From NCBI GenBank assembly GCA_903843965.1, contig CAIMRY010000031.1:1-64000 (forward strand): a DNA stretch of 64,000 bases. Reading direction: 5' to 3'. This DNA comes from an uncultured delta proteobacterium. Its GTDB lineage: Bacteria > Desulfobacterota > Desulfovibrionia > Desulfovibrionales > Desulfovibrionaceae. The translations under genes and the position numbers were made by a program. Shown piece after piece: positions 1 through 11,668 of this stretch. Each line of letters begins with the position of its first letter. The stretch's first letter is position 1. The notes below the pieces were generated by a model that saw only the letters and a program-made list of their open reading frames with translations, ran no database searches and had not been told where the DNA came from.

Positions 1-32
1 CCGAGCAGCGACTGGAATTCCGCCTCTGTCAT
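1..32 (-). CDS. 5' end of a gene running off the left edge
   Basis: An ATG at 32 on the minus strand opens a reading frame that leaves the window after ten codons (MTEAEFQSLL). It is preceded by a strong ribosome binding site: GGAGG six bases ahead of the start. The RBS-start pair is the only reason to call a gene. Too little protein is visible to name it. Confidence 0.5.
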   Translation of the reverse strand, partial: MTEAEFQSLL

Positions 33-293
33 GGAACACCTCCGTCAATTTGAGGAGTCCATGTGTATCAGAATCAACGATACGTGTCAAGGCATCAACA
101 CGTTCTTTGAACAGAGCGGTTTGACGATCAGACAGTTGAGGAAATGGAGAATGCCTGGAATGAAAAAGATGTTGAAAACACTTCGGGAAACATAGGGCGC
201 ATGTTTTACGGATGGCGCTTCAAAGGCGGGTATGATTTCCGTGAATGGGATCTGCTTGAATGACACAAAAGCGGAGCATGGAGGCTCCCCGGA

Positions 294-938
294 TTACAGC
301 CCAGCGCTGAACAGCCTCCAGGCCTCGCGCGCGAAGAGCGCCGCGTAGAAAAGCAGCATCAGCCCCAGCCCCTTCATCACCACCTCGTAGCCCCGGCTGC
401 CCAGCACCGGTCCCGTGCGCCAGGTCAACAGCGCCACGCCGACCTTGGCCGAAACAATGGTCAGGGAGAACGATCCCAAAAACGCGGCCAGGGTGAACCA
501 GCCGTACTCCAGGGACTGGAGGGCCAGGGGCGCGCCCACGGTCATCCAGAACAGGTACGGACCGGGGTTGAGGAAATTGGCCAGCACGCCCTTGCGGATG
601 CTGCCCGGGCCCTTGGCCGGGGGCGCGCCTGCCGGGCCTTTTTCGGGCGGCTTCCAACGCAGGCAGTCAAGGGCGCAGTATAGCAGGAAGGCGCAGCCGC
701 ACAGGGTCAGGGTGCCGAGGATCAAACCGTGCCCGGCGGCGCTTTTGGTCAGCAGGATGGCGGCGAGCACGATGGGCGCGTCGGTGAGCAGGGGGGCCAG
801 CGCCACCTTGCAGCCTTCGCGCGGGCCGTGGGACATGGTCTGGGCGATGACCAGGGCCAAAAGCGGGCCGGGGGTGATGCCCGACGAAAGGCCGAAGGCC
901 ATGCCCGAAAGGGCCGCTGTGGTTGTGCTGATGATCAT
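294..938 (-). CDS. LysE-family amino-acid exporter
   Basis: This 214-residue inner-membrane protein looks like a LysE/RhtB-family exporter, which uses the proton gradient to expel amino acids or similar metabolites. An N-terminal hydrophobic segment carries the family signature (SSGITPGPLLALVI), and about five or six hydrophobic segments follow. A proline/glycine-rich cytoplasmic loop lies mid-protein, followed by FLNPGPYLFW, a second family hallmark. The ATG at 938 is preferred over an upstream TTG because it begins just before the first membrane segment, although no good Shine-Dalgarno is visible. It starts 10 bases after the stop of the GGDEF-EAL gene, so the two may be co-transcribed. The substrate cannot be read from sequence. 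Confidence 0.85.
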   Translation of the reverse strand: MIISTTTAALSGMAFGLSSGITPGPLLALVIAQTMSHGPREGCKVALAPLLTDAPIVLAAILLTKSAAGHGLILGTLTLCGCAFLLYCALDCLRWKPPEKGPAGAPPAKGPGSIRKGVLANFLNPGPYLFWMTVGAPLALQSLEYGWFTLAAFLGSFSLTIVSAKVGVALLTWRTGPVLGSRGYEVVMKGLGLMLLFYAALFAREAWRLFSAGL

Positions 939-948
939 GGCCGGGCGC

Positions 949-2718
949 TCAGGAGCTGATGGCTTCCGACATGAAGGTCTGCACAAAGGCCTCGGCCCGG
1001 TCCTCGGACAGGGGCCGGGAGAACAGGTAGCCCTGGAAGTATTCGCAGCCCAGGCCGGTCAGAATGTCGTGCTGGGTGGCGTTCTCCACGCCCTCGGCCA
1101 CCACGTCCATGCGCAGGCTGGTGGCCAGCTGGATGATGGCGCGCACGATCTCCAGGTTGTCCTTGCCGACCTCCAGCATGCGCACGAAGGAGAGGTCGAT
1201 CTTCAGGTGGTCCAGCGGCAGCCGCGTCAGGTAGGCCAGGGAGGAGTAGCCGGTGCCGAAGTCGTCCACCGAGAAGGAGACGCCCATGGCGCGCAGCTCG
1301 TGCAGTTTGGCGATGACCGAAGAGCCGCTCTGCATCAGCGCGGTCTCGGTCACCTCCAGCTTGAGGTTTTGGGCGGGCAGGCGGGTGTCCTTCAAGATCT
1401 CGCGCATGCGCGGCAGGAAGTCCACCTTGGGCACCTGCTGGGGCGAGAGGTTCACGGACATCATGGCGTCTTTCAGGTGCGGATAGCGCTCGCGCCATTT
1501 GGTCAGGATGCGGCTGGCCTCGCGCAGGGCCCAGTAGCCGATCTCCACCACCTTGCCGGAGTCCTCGGCCACGGGGATGAACTCGCCGGGCATGATCAGC
1601 CCGCGCTCCGGGTGCCGCCAGCGGGCCAGGGCCTCGAAGCCGAAGAGCTGGCGGGTCTTGCCCAGCCGCAGGATGGGCTGGAACTCCAGGAAGAACTCGC
1701 CCCGGGCCAGCCCCCGGTCCATGTCGTTCTCCAGGCGCACCACGCTCAGCGTTTGGCGCAGCAGGGACTGGGTGAAGCTCTTGATGCGGTTGCGGCCCAG
1801 GGCCTTGGCGTGGTGCATGGCCAGGTTGGCGTTGCGCAGGGCCTCCTCGGCGCTGCCCGCCAGATCCTGGCCCAGGGCCAGGCCGATGCTCGCGGTGACG
1901 GTGATCTGCTCGCCCTCGACCACGAAAGGCTCGCTCAGGGAGTAGCGGATGCGCTTGATGGCCTGGATGGGGCGTTTGTAGCTGTCGAACTCCTCCATGA
2001 GCACCACGAACTCGTCGCTGCCGATGCGGGCCACGGTGTCCAGTTCGCGCACGCTGGCGCGCAGGCGGCGGGCCACGTCCACCAGCACCGCATCCCCGGC
2101 GGTATGGCCCAGGGTGTCGTTGATGTTCTTGAAGCGGTCCAGGTCGATGTAGATGATGGCGTGGCGGTAGTCGGCGCGCCGTTTGGCGCGTTGCAGGGCG
2201 ATGCCGATGCGCTCCAGGCACATGGTCCGGTTGGCGATGCCCGTGAGCGGGTCCTGCTGGGTCAGATGCCGCAGGCGCGTCTCCATGATCTTGCGCTCGC
2301 TGCGGTCCTGGAACATGCAGGCGCACAGCCCGGGCTCGACCTGGAAGCAGTGCAGTTCAAAGGACCCGGCGATGTCCTGGTCGCGGTACTCAAACTGCTC
2401 GGTGTGCCAGACGGCGTTGTCGGCGCAGACCTTGCGGAAGCGCTCCGGGGCCTCGGTGCTGGTGAGGCCGGGGAAGGCCTGCTCCAGGGGCAACCCGAGC
2501 AGGCGGCTGTTGTCCATGTGCATGAGCTTGTCCGCAGCGGGGTTGGCTCCGGTGAAGACGAGGCGGCCGTCCTCCTCCAGGCGGAAAAGGTGGATGCCCA
2601 TGGGCGAGGAGTGGAGGAGATTCTGGTAGCGCCGCTCTGACCCCTTGGAGTTCCGCAGGGTGTTTTTGCTCTCTGCGGGTTCGGTCTTGGCCGCTTTTGG
2701 GGGAAGCTTGGCTGCCAT
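949..2718 (-). CDS. PAS-GGDEF-EAL protein, probable c-di-GMP phosphodiesterase
   Basis: A 589-residue cytoplasmic signalling protein with a PAS-like domain (about 30-145), GGDEF domain (about 150-310) and EAL domain (about 325-580). No membrane segment is visible. The cyclase signature is degenerate: GSDEF near residue 233 replaces GGDEF, so cyclase activity is doubtful. The EAL half keeps the residues used by active phosphodiesterases: EAL near 362, SVNLS, EVTE, DDFGTGYSS and AEGVE. The likely net role is c-di-GMP breakdown, tuned by the PAS input and perhaps by GTP binding in the GGDEF domain. The ATG at 2718 is the first start. The gene is followed directly by the LysE-type exporter. Confidence 0.92.
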   Translation of the reverse strand: MAAKLPPKAAKTEPAESKNTLRNSKGSERRYQNLLHSSPMGIHLFRLEEDGRLVFTGANPAADKLMHMDNSRLLGLPLEQAFPGLTSTEAPERFRKVCADNAVWHTEQFEYRDQDIAGSFELHCFQVEPGLCACMFQDRSERKIMETRLRHLTQQDPLTGIANRTMCLERIGIALQRAKRRADYRHAIIYIDLDRFKNINDTLGHTAGDAVLVDVARRLRASVRELDTVARIGSDEFVVLMEEFDSYKRPIQAIKRIRYSLSEPFVVEGEQITVTASIGLALGQDLAGSAEEALRNANLAMHHAKALGRNRIKSFTQSLLRQTLSVVRLENDMDRGLARGEFFLEFQPILRLGKTRQLFGFEALARWRHPERGLIMPGEFIPVAEDSGKVVEIGYWALREASRILTKWRERYPHLKDAMMSVNLSPQQVPKVDFLPRMREILKDTRLPAQNLKLEVTETALMQSGSSVIAKLHELRAMGVSFSVDDFGTGYSSLAYLTRLPLDHLKIDLSFVRMLEVGKDNLEIVRAIIQLATSLRMDVVAEGVENATQHDILTGLGCEYFQGYLFSRPLSEDRAEAFVQTFMSEAISS

Positions 2719-2900
2719 GGTGTTCCGTTGGTTCAGAGTCCGTGGAATCTGCGTAGAATTCTAGCATCATCAAAGGTGAATGGGAAGCAGGCAGAGACGG
2801 ATTTGTGTAGCCGCGCTTTACGCCAACCCTGCGCCCGTGCTAGCAGGCCTCTGGGGTTCGAATCTGGGACAAAACCTGGAACGCTACGGGGGCGTTGAGG

Positions 2901-3359
2901 ATGTTCAGGGAATTCAAAGCGTTCATCATGCGCGGAAACGTGGTCGACATGGCTGTCGGCATCGTCATCGGCGCATCCTTTGCCGGCATCGTCAAGTCCC
3001 TGGTGGACGACGTGCTTATGCCGCCCCTCGGCCTGCTGCTGGGCCGGGTCGACTTCTCCAACCTGTACCTGACCCTGCGCGACGGCGTCACGCCCGGCCC
3101 GTACGCCGCCCTGGCCGAGGCCAAGCGGGCCGGCGCCGTGACCCTGAACCTGGGGCTGTTCGCCAACGCCGTGATCAACTTCATCATCGTGGCCCTGGCC
3201 ATTTTTCTGGTGGTGCGGGCCATGAACCGCCTGCAGGCCCTGCGCGAGACCAAGCAGCCCGAGGCCGCGCCCAGCACCAGGGAATGCCCCTTCTGCGCCA
3301 GCACCATCAGCATCAAGGCCGTGCGCTGCCCGCAGTGCACTTCGGAACTGTCCGGGTAG
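2901..3359 (+). CDS. mscL: MscL mechanosensitive channel with C-terminal zinc-ribbon-like tail
   Basis: Large-conductance mechanosensitive channel that opens under membrane tension to vent solutes during osmotic downshock. The N-terminus (MFREFKAFIMRGNVVDMAVG) aligns with the conserved MscL amphipathic helix and first membrane helix; the second helix is near residues 85-105. After the usual helical bundle the 152-residue protein adds a four-cysteine tail, C129-PF-C132 and C143-PQ-C146, typical of a zinc ribbon and absent from E. coli MscL. The start could also be TTG at 2895, two codons earlier; ATG 2901 is preferred because GGGGG lies eight bases upstream and the product then matches the family start. 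It stands alone. Confidence 0.93.
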   Translation: MFREFKAFIMRGNVVDMAVGIVIGASFAGIVKSLVDDVLMPPLGLLLGRVDFSNLYLTLRDGVTPGPYAALAEAKRAGAVTLNLGLFANAVINFIIVALAIFLVVRAMNRLQALRETKQPEAAPSTRECPFCASTISIKAVRCPQCTSELSG

Positions 3360-3725
3360 GGCGCTGTCCACTGTCCACCATTTTGTCCGTTGCAGCGACA
3401 GGGTGGCCGAGCGAACTCTTGAGTTGGAAAGCGGCGTTCAATATGCCTGTATATCACTCAGTGAATATCACTTTGAGCGTAGGTGGTTCGTGTTTGATTC
3501 GTAGTGTCAGGTGGTTGTACTTACAATGTCTGTTGCATTTTGCAATCATGTAAGGATATATTCTCGCGGTTCGCGATGCGGTCGCGGGAATTCTCCCGCC
3601 TTTGTTCGTGTGGCTCTCGCCAACGGTCGGTTTTCCCCCGTTCGCTTGATGCGAGGTGTCGAAACGCGTCTGAGCGGCTTCAGCCCAGACTCAAGTGCTT
3701 GGGGTTTTGAACCGGAGGTTCCTCC
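3360..3725. other. Intergenic region between mscL and the sensor kinase gene
   Basis: A 366-base stretch, richer in A and T than its neighbours. I see no convincing gene. It holds one sigma-70-like promoter (3533-3562) and a short dyad, GCGGGA/TCCCGC, downstream of it. Confidence 0.6.
3533..3562 (+). promoter_or_regulatory. Candidate sigma-70 promoter for the sensor kinase gene
   Basis: TTGCAT at 3533 and TATATT at 3557 are separated by 18 bases. The site lies about 165 bases ahead of the kinase start codon, which implies a long 5' leader. Confidence 0.4.
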
Positions 3726-7064
<3,339 letters not shown>

Positions 7065-7087
7065 ACGCCGGGCAGCCGCCGCTGGGA

Positions 7088-7909
7088 TCAGGCCGGCCTG
7101 GGCTCCCGGAAGGGGTTGCGGTGGGCGGCGGTCATGAACAGGTACGGGTAGTTGGCCTTGAGGTGGCGCATGTAGTCCAGCCACTGCCTGGCCAGCAGGC
7201 GGTAGGCGCGCTCCAGGTCGCCGCAGAGGTGGGCGGTGTCGGTCGCGCTCAAGTCCTTCAGGTCAAAGCGGAACTCCAGCTCCTCCTTGATGTGCAGCAC
7301 GGCCCAGAGCAGGTCCGTGCAGGTCTCGTGCTCCAGCAGGTTCGGGTTCTCCAAAAGCCGGACCAGCAGCGGGCTCTTCTCGGTGAGGAATATCTTGACC
7401 TCTTGCAGGGCGGCCAGGCCCGCCGCGACCGTGTACCCGTGCCGGGAGATGGCGAGGGCGGACGCGCGGAAGTTCTGATCGGACCACCCGTCGTCCTCGG
7501 GAAGGCGCGCGCGCAGGCCCTCCAGGTCCGTGTCCAGCAGGGCCAGCATGCGCAGCAGCTTGGTTCCGGCCTCGCTGAAGAACACGCCGATGACCATGTT
7601 CAGCTTTTCCATGCGCTCCTTCTGCGCGCGCCTGGTCAGCAGGTGGTCCGAGGTGGCGGCCACGGCGTTCATGAACGAGCCCACACCGGTCAGGATCATG
7701 ATGCCCGCCACCACGCGGCCCGCGCCGGTGTGCGGCACCACGTCGCCGTAACCCACGGTGGACATGGTGACCACGCTGAAATAGAGCGCGTCGGCAAAGC
7801 TTAAGCCCTCCACGCGCATCAGCGCCACGGCGCCCGCCAAGAGCACCCCGGCCAGCACGCACAGGGCCGCCAGCACGCGTTTTTGTCCGGCGTCCAGCTG
7901 CATGCTCAT
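7088..7909 (-). CDS. Two-helix potassium channel family protein
   Basis: A 273-residue protein with membrane helices near residues 12-30 and 65-85 flanking a pore loop with the K+ selectivity filter TVGYGD at 51-56, so the fold is that of the Ion_trans_2 (KcsA-like) family. The roughly 180-residue cytoplasmic C-terminus is helical, predicted from composition, and resembles no RCK/TrkA domain that I can recognise. The ATG at 7909 overlaps the buk stop as ATGA and has AGGAGG just upstream, so translation is probably coupled. It is the last gene of the ilvN-like/ptb/buk operon. A possible role is adjusting membrane potential or cytoplasmic ion balance during acid formation; this is inference. 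Confidence 0.85.
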   Translation of the reverse strand: MSMQLDAGQKRVLAALCVLAGVLLAGAVALMRVEGLSFADALYFSVVTMSTVGYGDVVPHTGAGRVVAGIMILTGVGSFMNAVAATSDHLLTRRAQKERMEKLNMVIGVFFSEAGTKLLRMLALLDTDLEGLRARLPEDDGWSDQNFRASALAISRHGYTVAAGLAALQEVKIFLTEKSPLLVRLLENPNLLEHETCTDLLWAVLHIKEELEFRFDLKDLSATDTAHLCGDLERAYRLLARQWLDYMRHLKANYPYLFMTAAHRNPFREPRPA

Positions 7910-9015
7910 TCCTCCTCCTGGCCGTAGCGGCGCACGGGTTCGGTCCCGGCCAGGGCCGCCAGCGCGCCTGCGGCCAGGGCGCGCATCTCCTCCACCTCCG
8001 GCAGCAGGGCCACCGGGGCCAGCCACGAGACCCGCCGCGTGATGGCCGCCGCCAAAAGCGCGCTCTTGATCATGCCGCCGGTGAGCACCACCGCGTCCAG
8101 GGCCGCGCCATCGTCCTCGTGCAGGGCTGCGGCCATGGCGGCCACGTTCTTGGCCACCTGGTAGGCCAGGGCCTGGACCAGGGCCTCGGCCTCCTGGTCG
8201 TCGGCGCAGGCCCGGGCCTCGATGACGCGCAGGTCGTTGGTCCCGGCGTGGGCAAAGAGCCCGCTGGCGGTGAGCAGCTCGCGGCGCAGGGCGGCCGGGT
8301 CCTCCCCCTGCTCGACCAGCGCAAGCAGGCTCAGGCTGGCCAGGGTGCCTGCGCGTTCGGCGCTCATGGGGCCTTCGCCGTCCACGCCGTTGGTCACGTC
8401 CACGATGCGCCCGCGGTCGTGCGCGCCCACGCTGACCCCGCCGCCCAGGTGGGCCACCACGAGCTTGGACTCCTCGTAGCGCAGGCCGAGGTCCGTGGCC
8501 GCGCGCCGGGCTGCGGAGCGTTGGCTCAGGGCGTGGAACACGCTGCGCCGCCGGATGCGCGGCAGGCCCGTGACGCGCGCCACCTCGCGCAGCTCGTCGG
8601 TCACGGGCGGGTCGACCACAAAAGCCGGGCAGCCGGACAGGGCCGCGAACTCGCTGGCCAGGGCCGCGCCCAGGTTGCAGGGGTGCTCCCCGTAGCGGGC
8701 CTGGGCCAGGTCGCCCAGCATGTCCCGGCACACGGCGTAGACCCCGCCGGGCAGCGGGCGCAAAAGCCCGCCGCGCCCGGCCACGGCGTCGAAGCAGGCC
8801 TGGCCCTGGGCCGCGTCCAGGTGCCGGGCCACGGCCTGGGCCACGGCGGCGCGGCGCAGGGCCAGCTGGCCCTGGACGCCCTCGGGTGAGGCCAGCTCGG
8901 CCTTGTCGTGGCTGATGTCCTCGGAAAAAAGCTCTGTCTGGCCCGCAAAGGCGGCCACCTTGGTGGAGGTGGAGCCGGGGTTGATGCACAGGATGCGCGG
9001 GGCCGGGCTGGTCAC
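7906..9015 (-). CDS. buk: Butyrate kinase family acyl kinase
   Basis: An acyl kinase of the acetate/butyrate kinase family (ASKHA fold) that converts acyl phosphate plus ADP to carboxylate plus ATP. The N-terminus has the phosphate-binding motif CINPGSTSTK, and later come HLGGGVSVGAH and VLTGGMIKSA. At 369 residues it fits the butyrate kinase branch better than acetate kinase (about 400). The GTG at 9015 has GGAG seven bases upstream and overlaps the ptb stop as GTGA. With ptb it would conserve energy from acyl-CoA by substrate-level phosphorylation. Branched substrates such as isobutyryl phosphate are plausible, because an acetolactate-synthase-type regulatory subunit heads the operon. Confidence 0.9.
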   Translation of the reverse strand: MTSPAPRILCINPGSTSTKVAAFAGQTELFSEDISHDKAELASPEGVQGQLALRRAAVAQAVARHLDAAQGQACFDAVAGRGGLLRPLPGGVYAVCRDMLGDLAQARYGEHPCNLGAALASEFAALSGCPAFVVDPPVTDELREVARVTGLPRIRRRSVFHALSQRSAARRAATDLGLRYEESKLVVAHLGGGVSVGAHDRGRIVDVTNGVDGEGPMSAERAGTLASLSLLALVEQGEDPAALRRELLTASGLFAHAGTNDLRVIEARACADDQEAEALVQALAYQVAKNVAAMAAALHEDDGAALDAVVLTGGMIKSALLAAAITRRVSWLAPVALLPEVEEMRALAAGALAALAGTEPVRRYGQEEE

Positions 9016-10010
9016 TGCGGGTCTCCATTCTGATCGGCGGAGTTCTGGTTGGCGGCGAGGTAGGCGGCCAGCGCGATGGAGGCGAACTTGGAGTGCTCCG
9101 AGTCCCCGCGCGAGGGCACGACCACCGGTACGCGGCTGCCCACCACCACGCTGGCCAGGGTGATGTTCATGAGCGAATTGAGCGCCTTGTACAAAATATT
9201 GCCGGACTCGATGTCCGGGGTGCACAGGATGTCGGCCTGGCCGGCCACGGGGTTGTCCATGCCCTTCATGGCTGCGGCCGAGGGCGACACGGCCAGGTCC
9301 AGGGCCAGGGGCCCGGCCACCAGGGCGTCGCCGAATTCGCCGGAGCTGGCCATTTTGGCGATGATGTCCGCGTCGAGCGTGGCGGGCATGGCCGGATAGT
9401 TGACCTTTTCCGTGGCCGCCAGCATGGCCGCGCGCGGGCGCGCGATGCCCAGGCTGCGGGCCACGGCCAGGGCGTTTTTGAGTATCTCCACTTTGCGTTG
9501 CAGGGTGGGGCGGATGTTCACCCCGGCGTCGGTGAGCAGCATGAGCCGCTGTGGACGGCCCTGGCCGCCAGGGCCGCCATCTTCCTCTGGGCCGCAGCCC
9601 GGTGCGTCGAACACCGTGACGTGGCTTAAGATGCCGCCTGCGGGCACCAGCCCGGCGTCCTTGACCAGCACGGCCTTGAGCACGGTGCTGGTGCTCACCA
9701 GGCCCTTCATGATCAGCTGGGCCCGGCCCTGACGGAAGTAGTCCACGGCCAGGGTCACGGCCTGGATATCGTCCGGGCAGTCCTGGCGCTCGAAGGCCGA
9801 GAGATCCAGGCCCAGACGCTCGGCCACGGCGTGGGTGCGGGCCATGTCGCCCAGGAACACGGGCTCGGCCAGGCCCGCTGCAGCGGCGTGGAGGGCGGCG
9901 CGCAGCACGAACTCCTCGGCGCAGGGGGCGATGGCCACGCGCAGCGGCCCGCCCCGGGCCGTTACGGCCCGCACCAACGCATCCAGGCTGGCCAGGCGGG
10001 GGGTGTCCAC
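9012..10010 (-). CDS. ptb: Phosphate butyryltransferase family acyltransferase
   Basis: A 332-residue member of the phosphate acetyl/butyryl transferase family, which swaps CoA for phosphate on an acyl group. The family stretches IMKGLVSTSTVLKAVL, EKVNYPAMPATLDADI and the C-terminal half are intact. A short glycine/proline-rich insert (near GPEEDGGPGGQGRPQ) interrupts the middle. GTG at 10010 is chosen as the start because GGAG lies seven bases upstream and it overlaps the stop of the preceding gene by one base. It is followed by buk in a GTGA overlap, the usual ptb-buk pair. Phosphate acetyltransferase is the alternative, but pairing with buk argues for longer or branched acyl-CoA. Confidence 0.9.
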   Translation of the reverse strand: MDTPRLASLDALVRAVTARGGPLRVAIAPCAEEFVLRAALHAAAAGLAEPVFLGDMARTHAVAERLGLDLSAFERQDCPDDIQAVTLAVDYFRQGRAQLIMKGLVSTSTVLKAVLVKDAGLVPAGGILSHVTVFDAPGCGPEEDGGPGGQGRPQRLMLLTDAGVNIRPTLQRKVEILKNALAVARSLGIARPRAAMLAATEKVNYPAMPATLDADIIAKMASSGEFGDALVAGPLALDLAVSPSAAAMKGMDNPVAGQADILCTPDIESGNILYKALNSLMNITLASVVVGSRVPVVVPSRGDSEHSKFASIALAAYLAANQNSADQNGDPQ

Positions 10011-10489
10011 TAGTCGTCTCCGCGCCGCAGGGCGATCTTGCCGGTCCTGGCCATGCTCATGATGCCGAAAGGCGCGAGCATCTTGATCAGGCCCTCCACC
10101 CGCTCGGAGTCGCCGGAGAGCTCCACGGTGAGGCTTTTTTCGCCCATGCCGACCACGCTGGCGCGGAAGACCTCCAGGATCTGCATGAGCTGCGAGAGGT
10201 TGTCCGCGCCGCGCTCGATCTTCATGAGCACCAGCTCGCGGTCCAGAAACTCCTTGCGCGCCAGGTCGTCCACCTTGATGACGAAGTCCATCTGGGCCAC
10301 GGCGTCGGTGATGACGTCGACGTCGCCGTCCGGGGCCTCCAGGCAGATGACCATGCTGGTCACGGCCGGGTTTTCGGTCTCCCCGCAGGCGATGCTCTGG
10401 ATGTTCAGGCTGCGTTTCTTGAACTCGTTGGCCAGGTCGGCCAGAACGCCCGTGCGGTTGGCCACCAGGGCGAAGATGGTGTGTTTCAC
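10010..10489 (-). CDS. ilvN: Acetolactate synthase small-subunit-like ACT protein
   Basis: A 159-residue protein with an N-terminal ACT domain (HTIFALVANRTGVLADLANE) and the C-terminal domain of the acetolactate synthase regulatory subunit. In the family it binds valine and controls the catalytic subunit IlvB in branched-chain amino-acid synthesis. No ilvB is present here; instead it leads ptb, buk and the channel gene. It may be the true IlvN encoded away from its partner, or a paralogue recruited to sense branched-chain amino acids for the acyl-kinase pathway. GTG at 10489 is the start, with AAGGAG nine bases upstream. Confidence 0.85.
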   Translation of the reverse strand: MKHTIFALVANRTGVLADLANEFKKRSLNIQSIACGETENPAVTSMVICLEAPDGDVDVITDAVAQMDFVIKVDDLARKEFLDRELVLMKIERGADNLSQLMQILEVFRASVVGMGEKSLTVELSGDSERVEGLIKMLAPFGIMSMARTGKIALRRGDD

Positions 10490-10533
10490 GGCAGGCTGCT
10501 CCTTGGCTGTGCTGTTGTGCTTGGGCCCGTGCA

Positions 10534-10561
10534 ATACTAACGCAAGTGCCGCAGGAAGCAA
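10534..10561 (-). promoter_or_regulatory. Candidate promoter of the ilvN-like/ptb/buk/channel operon
   Basis: Read on the minus strand, TTGCTT (10561-10556) and TAGTAT (10539-10534) are 16 bases apart, about 45 bases ahead of the ilvN-like start. It diverges from the promoter of the MBL-fold gene. Confidence 0.5.
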
Positions 10562-10598
10562 AGTGCCGCCATGCCTTGTTTTGCCCCTGGCCAGGGTA

Positions 10599-10627
10599 TT
10601 GCCATTGCTGCGCGCTGCGGCTAATAC
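10599..10627 (+). promoter_or_regulatory. Candidate promoter of the MBL-fold/receiver pair
   Basis: TTGCCA (10599) and TAATAC (10622) are separated by exactly 17 bases and lie about 60 bases before the GTG at 10685. This is one of the better sigma-70 matches in the window. Confidence 0.6.
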
Positions 10628-10684
10628 CTTCAAGATGAGTTCTCTGGAAACAGCCGACCTGCATTTGTCCCGGCGGGGTGGCCG

Positions 10685-11524
10685 GTGAAGGTGTGTTGCT
10701 GGGGCGCGCGCGGCTCCGTTCCGGTTTCCGGACCGGAATTCGATTGCTACGGCGGAGACACCACCTGCATTGAGATCCGTTCCCGCAACGATGCGCTGCT
10801 GGTCATCGATGCAGGCACGGGCATCCGCAGGCTGGGCTGCGCGCTGGTGGAGCAGGGCCGCCTGGACCTGACGCTGCTGTTCACCCACACCCACTGGGAC
10901 CATGTGCTGGGGCTGCCGTTCTTCAAGCTGTTGTACAACCCCCGGGTGCGCATCGACCTGTACGGCAGTCCCGGCCTGCAGGGCGACATCGGCAAGCTCT
11001 TGGCGCGGGTCATGGCCCCGCCGCTGTTTCCCGTGCCCTTCGGCTCGCTGCCTGCGCGCATCAAGGGCTGCGTCTGGCAGGGCGAGACCCTGCAGGTGGA
11101 CACCCTGCGGGTCACGCGCATCGCGCTCTCGCACCCGAACCTCGGCGCGGGCTACCGCGTGGAGGAGGACGGCAAAAGCTTCGTCTTCTTGACCGACAAC
11201 GAACTTTCCCAGCACCACCGGGGCGGGCGCAGCTTTGAGGAGTACGCGGCCTTCTGCCGGGGCGCGGACCTGCTGGTGCACGATGCCGAGTACCTGCCCG
11301 AGGAATACCCGAGCCGCCGCGGCTGGGGGCATTCGCACTTCGGCGACGCGGCCCGGCTGGCCAGGGCCGCCGGGGTGCGCACCCTGGGCCTGTTCCATCA
11401 CAACCAGGAGCGCATCGACGCCGACGTGGACGGGCTGGTGCTGCGCTGCCGGGAAATGCTGACCGGCCCCGGCCCCGCGCCGGAGTGCCTGGCCCTGACC
11501 CAGAATTCCAGCTTCGACCTCTAG
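10685..11524 (+). CDS. MBL-fold metallo-hydrolase
   Basis: A 279-residue cytoplasmic metallo-beta-lactamase-fold hydrolase. The metal-binding motif THTHWDH lies near residue 74, with an upstream YGGDTTCIE and DAGTG core, a later TDNE aspartate and a GHSHFGDA motif. This places it with the tRNase Z/PhnP-like phosphodiesterase branch, but the substrate is unknown. The start is a GTG; the upstream RBS is weak (GGGGTGG). It is followed by a lone receiver-domain gene on the same strand, after a gap of about 145 bases, which suggests a nucleotide- or stress-signalling role. That role is inference. Confidence 0.85.
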   Translation: MKVCCWGARGSVPVSGPEFDCYGGDTTCIEIRSRNDALLVIDAGTGIRRLGCALVEQGRLDLTLLFTHTHWDHVLGLPFFKLLYNPRVRIDLYGSPGLQGDIGKLLARVMAPPLFPVPFGSLPARIKGCVWQGETLQVDTLRVTRIALSHPNLGAGYRVEEDGKSFVFLTDNELSQHHRGGRSFEEYAAFCRGADLLVHDAEYLPEEYPSRRGWGHSHFGDAARLARAAGVRTLGLFHHNQERIDADVDGLVLRCREMLTGPGPAPECLALTQNSSFDL

Positions 11525-11668
11525 CCGCTCCAGGCTTCCGGGCCGCCCGGAAGGGTGCGGCCGCCCGCGCGCCGAGACCCGCCCGCACTTGATTTCTGTG
11601 CCAGGACATGCCACACTCGCAAGTGCCGTGCAAAAGGCAGGCAGGGCATGAACAAAGGGGAGTGATTG

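Noticed and set aside
61-195. Small plus-strand frame of 44 codons (starts MCIRINDTCQG) near the left edge
   Set aside because: It has a GAGGAG close to its ATG, but the spacing is short, the protein resembles nothing I know, and it sits in the upstream region of the divergent edge gene.
415-2640. Long plus-strand open frame of 741 codons
   Set aside because: It lies opposite the LysE-type and GGDEF-EAL genes, has a His/Gly/Gln-rich composition with no domain, and is a product of GC-rich codon bias.
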